Shown here one piece after another: positions 13,582 through 13,720 of a stretch of DNA of 13,720 nucleotides (position 1 is its first letter; every line of letters begins with the position of its first letter). The stretch spans positions 1 to 13,720 of the forward strand of contig SMWS01000083.1 of assembly GCA_004356685.1 (NCBI GenBank), given 5' to 3'. Made by a program: the position numbers and the translations under genes. The stretch comes from Deltaproteobacteria bacterium. Its GTDB lineage: Bacteria; Desulfobacterota_D; UBA1144; Nemesobacterales; N074bin48. The notes under the pieces were generated by a model, which searched no databases, was not told where the DNA came from, and saw nothing but the letters and a program-made list of their open reading frames with translations.

Positions 13582-13720
13582 TCAAAACTCCAGCGCCTCA
13601 TAGAAGTCTCTTGTATCCTGACTCAGAATCTGGAGATACACCATAGTGTTTTTAATATCCGAGTGTCCCAGCCATTTCTGCAAAATAGGAAGTGGAACTC
13701 TCTGAAGCACTGCATTTACA
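13582..13720 (-). CDS. Tyrosine recombinase/integrase, C-terminal end
   Basis: The frame enters from the right edge and ends at TGA 13582-13584. The 45 visible residues read VNAVLQRVPLPILQKWLGHS, then DIKNTMVYLQ and ILSQDTRDFYEALEF. The LGH box histidine and the nucleophilic Tyr (VYLQ) are in place with the usual spacing; HLPILQ-like wording before the box is typical of phage and integrative-element integrases. The rest of the gene lies outside the window, so its intactness is unknown. Its last 86 bp are repeated near 3000. Confidence 0.85.
   Translation of the reverse strand, partial: VNAVLQRVPLPILQKWLGHSDIKNTMVYLQILSQDTRDFYEALEF
13592..13677 (-). repeat. Direct repeat, right copy (recombinase 3' end)
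   Basis: Partner of 2982-3067, 81 of 86 bases identical. Both copies have the same orientation, bounding a 10.6-kb block. Confidence 0.9.

Noticed and set aside
1..13720. CRISPR array, tRNA, rRNA or riboswitch
   Set aside because: No regularly spaced repeats, cloverleaf patterns, rRNA-like blocks or known riboswitch cores were seen on either strand.

Overview
The window looks like an accessory, rearranged stretch of a Gram-negative bacterial chromosome. Shine-Dalgarno sites are strong (AAGGAGG type), many proteins carry Sec signal peptides, and several families (DUF3891, DUF4142, DUF2092, DUF1254/DUF1214) are common in Proteobacteria and Desulfobacterota. Base composition is mosaic: the left third and far right are AT-rich, while the DUF4142 fragment (about 940-1412) and the block at about 8900-11590 are clearly richer in G+C. 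No tRNA, rRNA or CRISPR array was seen. I cannot name the organism.

Left region (1-3430). The 3' part of a DUF3891 gene is followed by a VOC (glyoxalase-fold) gene that appears to be split by an antisense DUF4142 fragment. That fragment has itself lost its C-terminus and carries two compensating homopolymer indels in its leader. Next, on the minus strand, come a SnoaL-like gene with a good terminator and a second VOC gene lacking its N-terminal half. Then follow about 300 bp of AT-rich DNA and a remnant of the 3' end of a tyrosine recombinase gene.

Middle (3431-6510). A small membrane-anchored protein precedes an intact 639-residue pentameric ligand-gated ion channel homologue. The channel has a DeCLIC-like layout: signal peptide, two tandem N-terminal beta domains, ligand-binding domain, four transmembrane helices. 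It is bracketed by two directly repeated remnants of a serine recombinase C-terminus (137 bp, about 90% identical).

Right-centre (6508-11750). A minus-strand run of five secreted or envelope genes starts at a near-consensus sigma70 promoter (TTGACT-17-TATAAA): DUF2092 (LolA-like), a translationally coupled small membrane protein, two divergent DUF1254/DUF1214 proteins, and a small secreted beta-rich protein. The first and last genes share an almost identical SD and signal-peptide DNA module but unrelated mature domains. Downstream of the second DUF1254 gene is a short attC-like inverted repeat, exactly where an isochorismatase-like 5' gene fragment breaks off.

Right end (11813-13720). A primase-polymerase/RepA-like ATPase gene truncated at its 3' end abuts, back to back at its start codon, a 5'-truncated lipoprotein-like gene. 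Then comes the 3' end of a tyrosine recombinase gene whose last 86 bp match the remnant near 3000 at about 94%, in the same orientation 10.6 kb away.

Overall this reads as a recombinase-rich region of gene capture and decay. At least seven genes are broken, many at or beside a start codon, with two sets of recombinase-derived direct repeats nested around an intact ion channel and an intact envelope operon. Family names are recognised by eye from sequence patterns and were not confirmed by searches.
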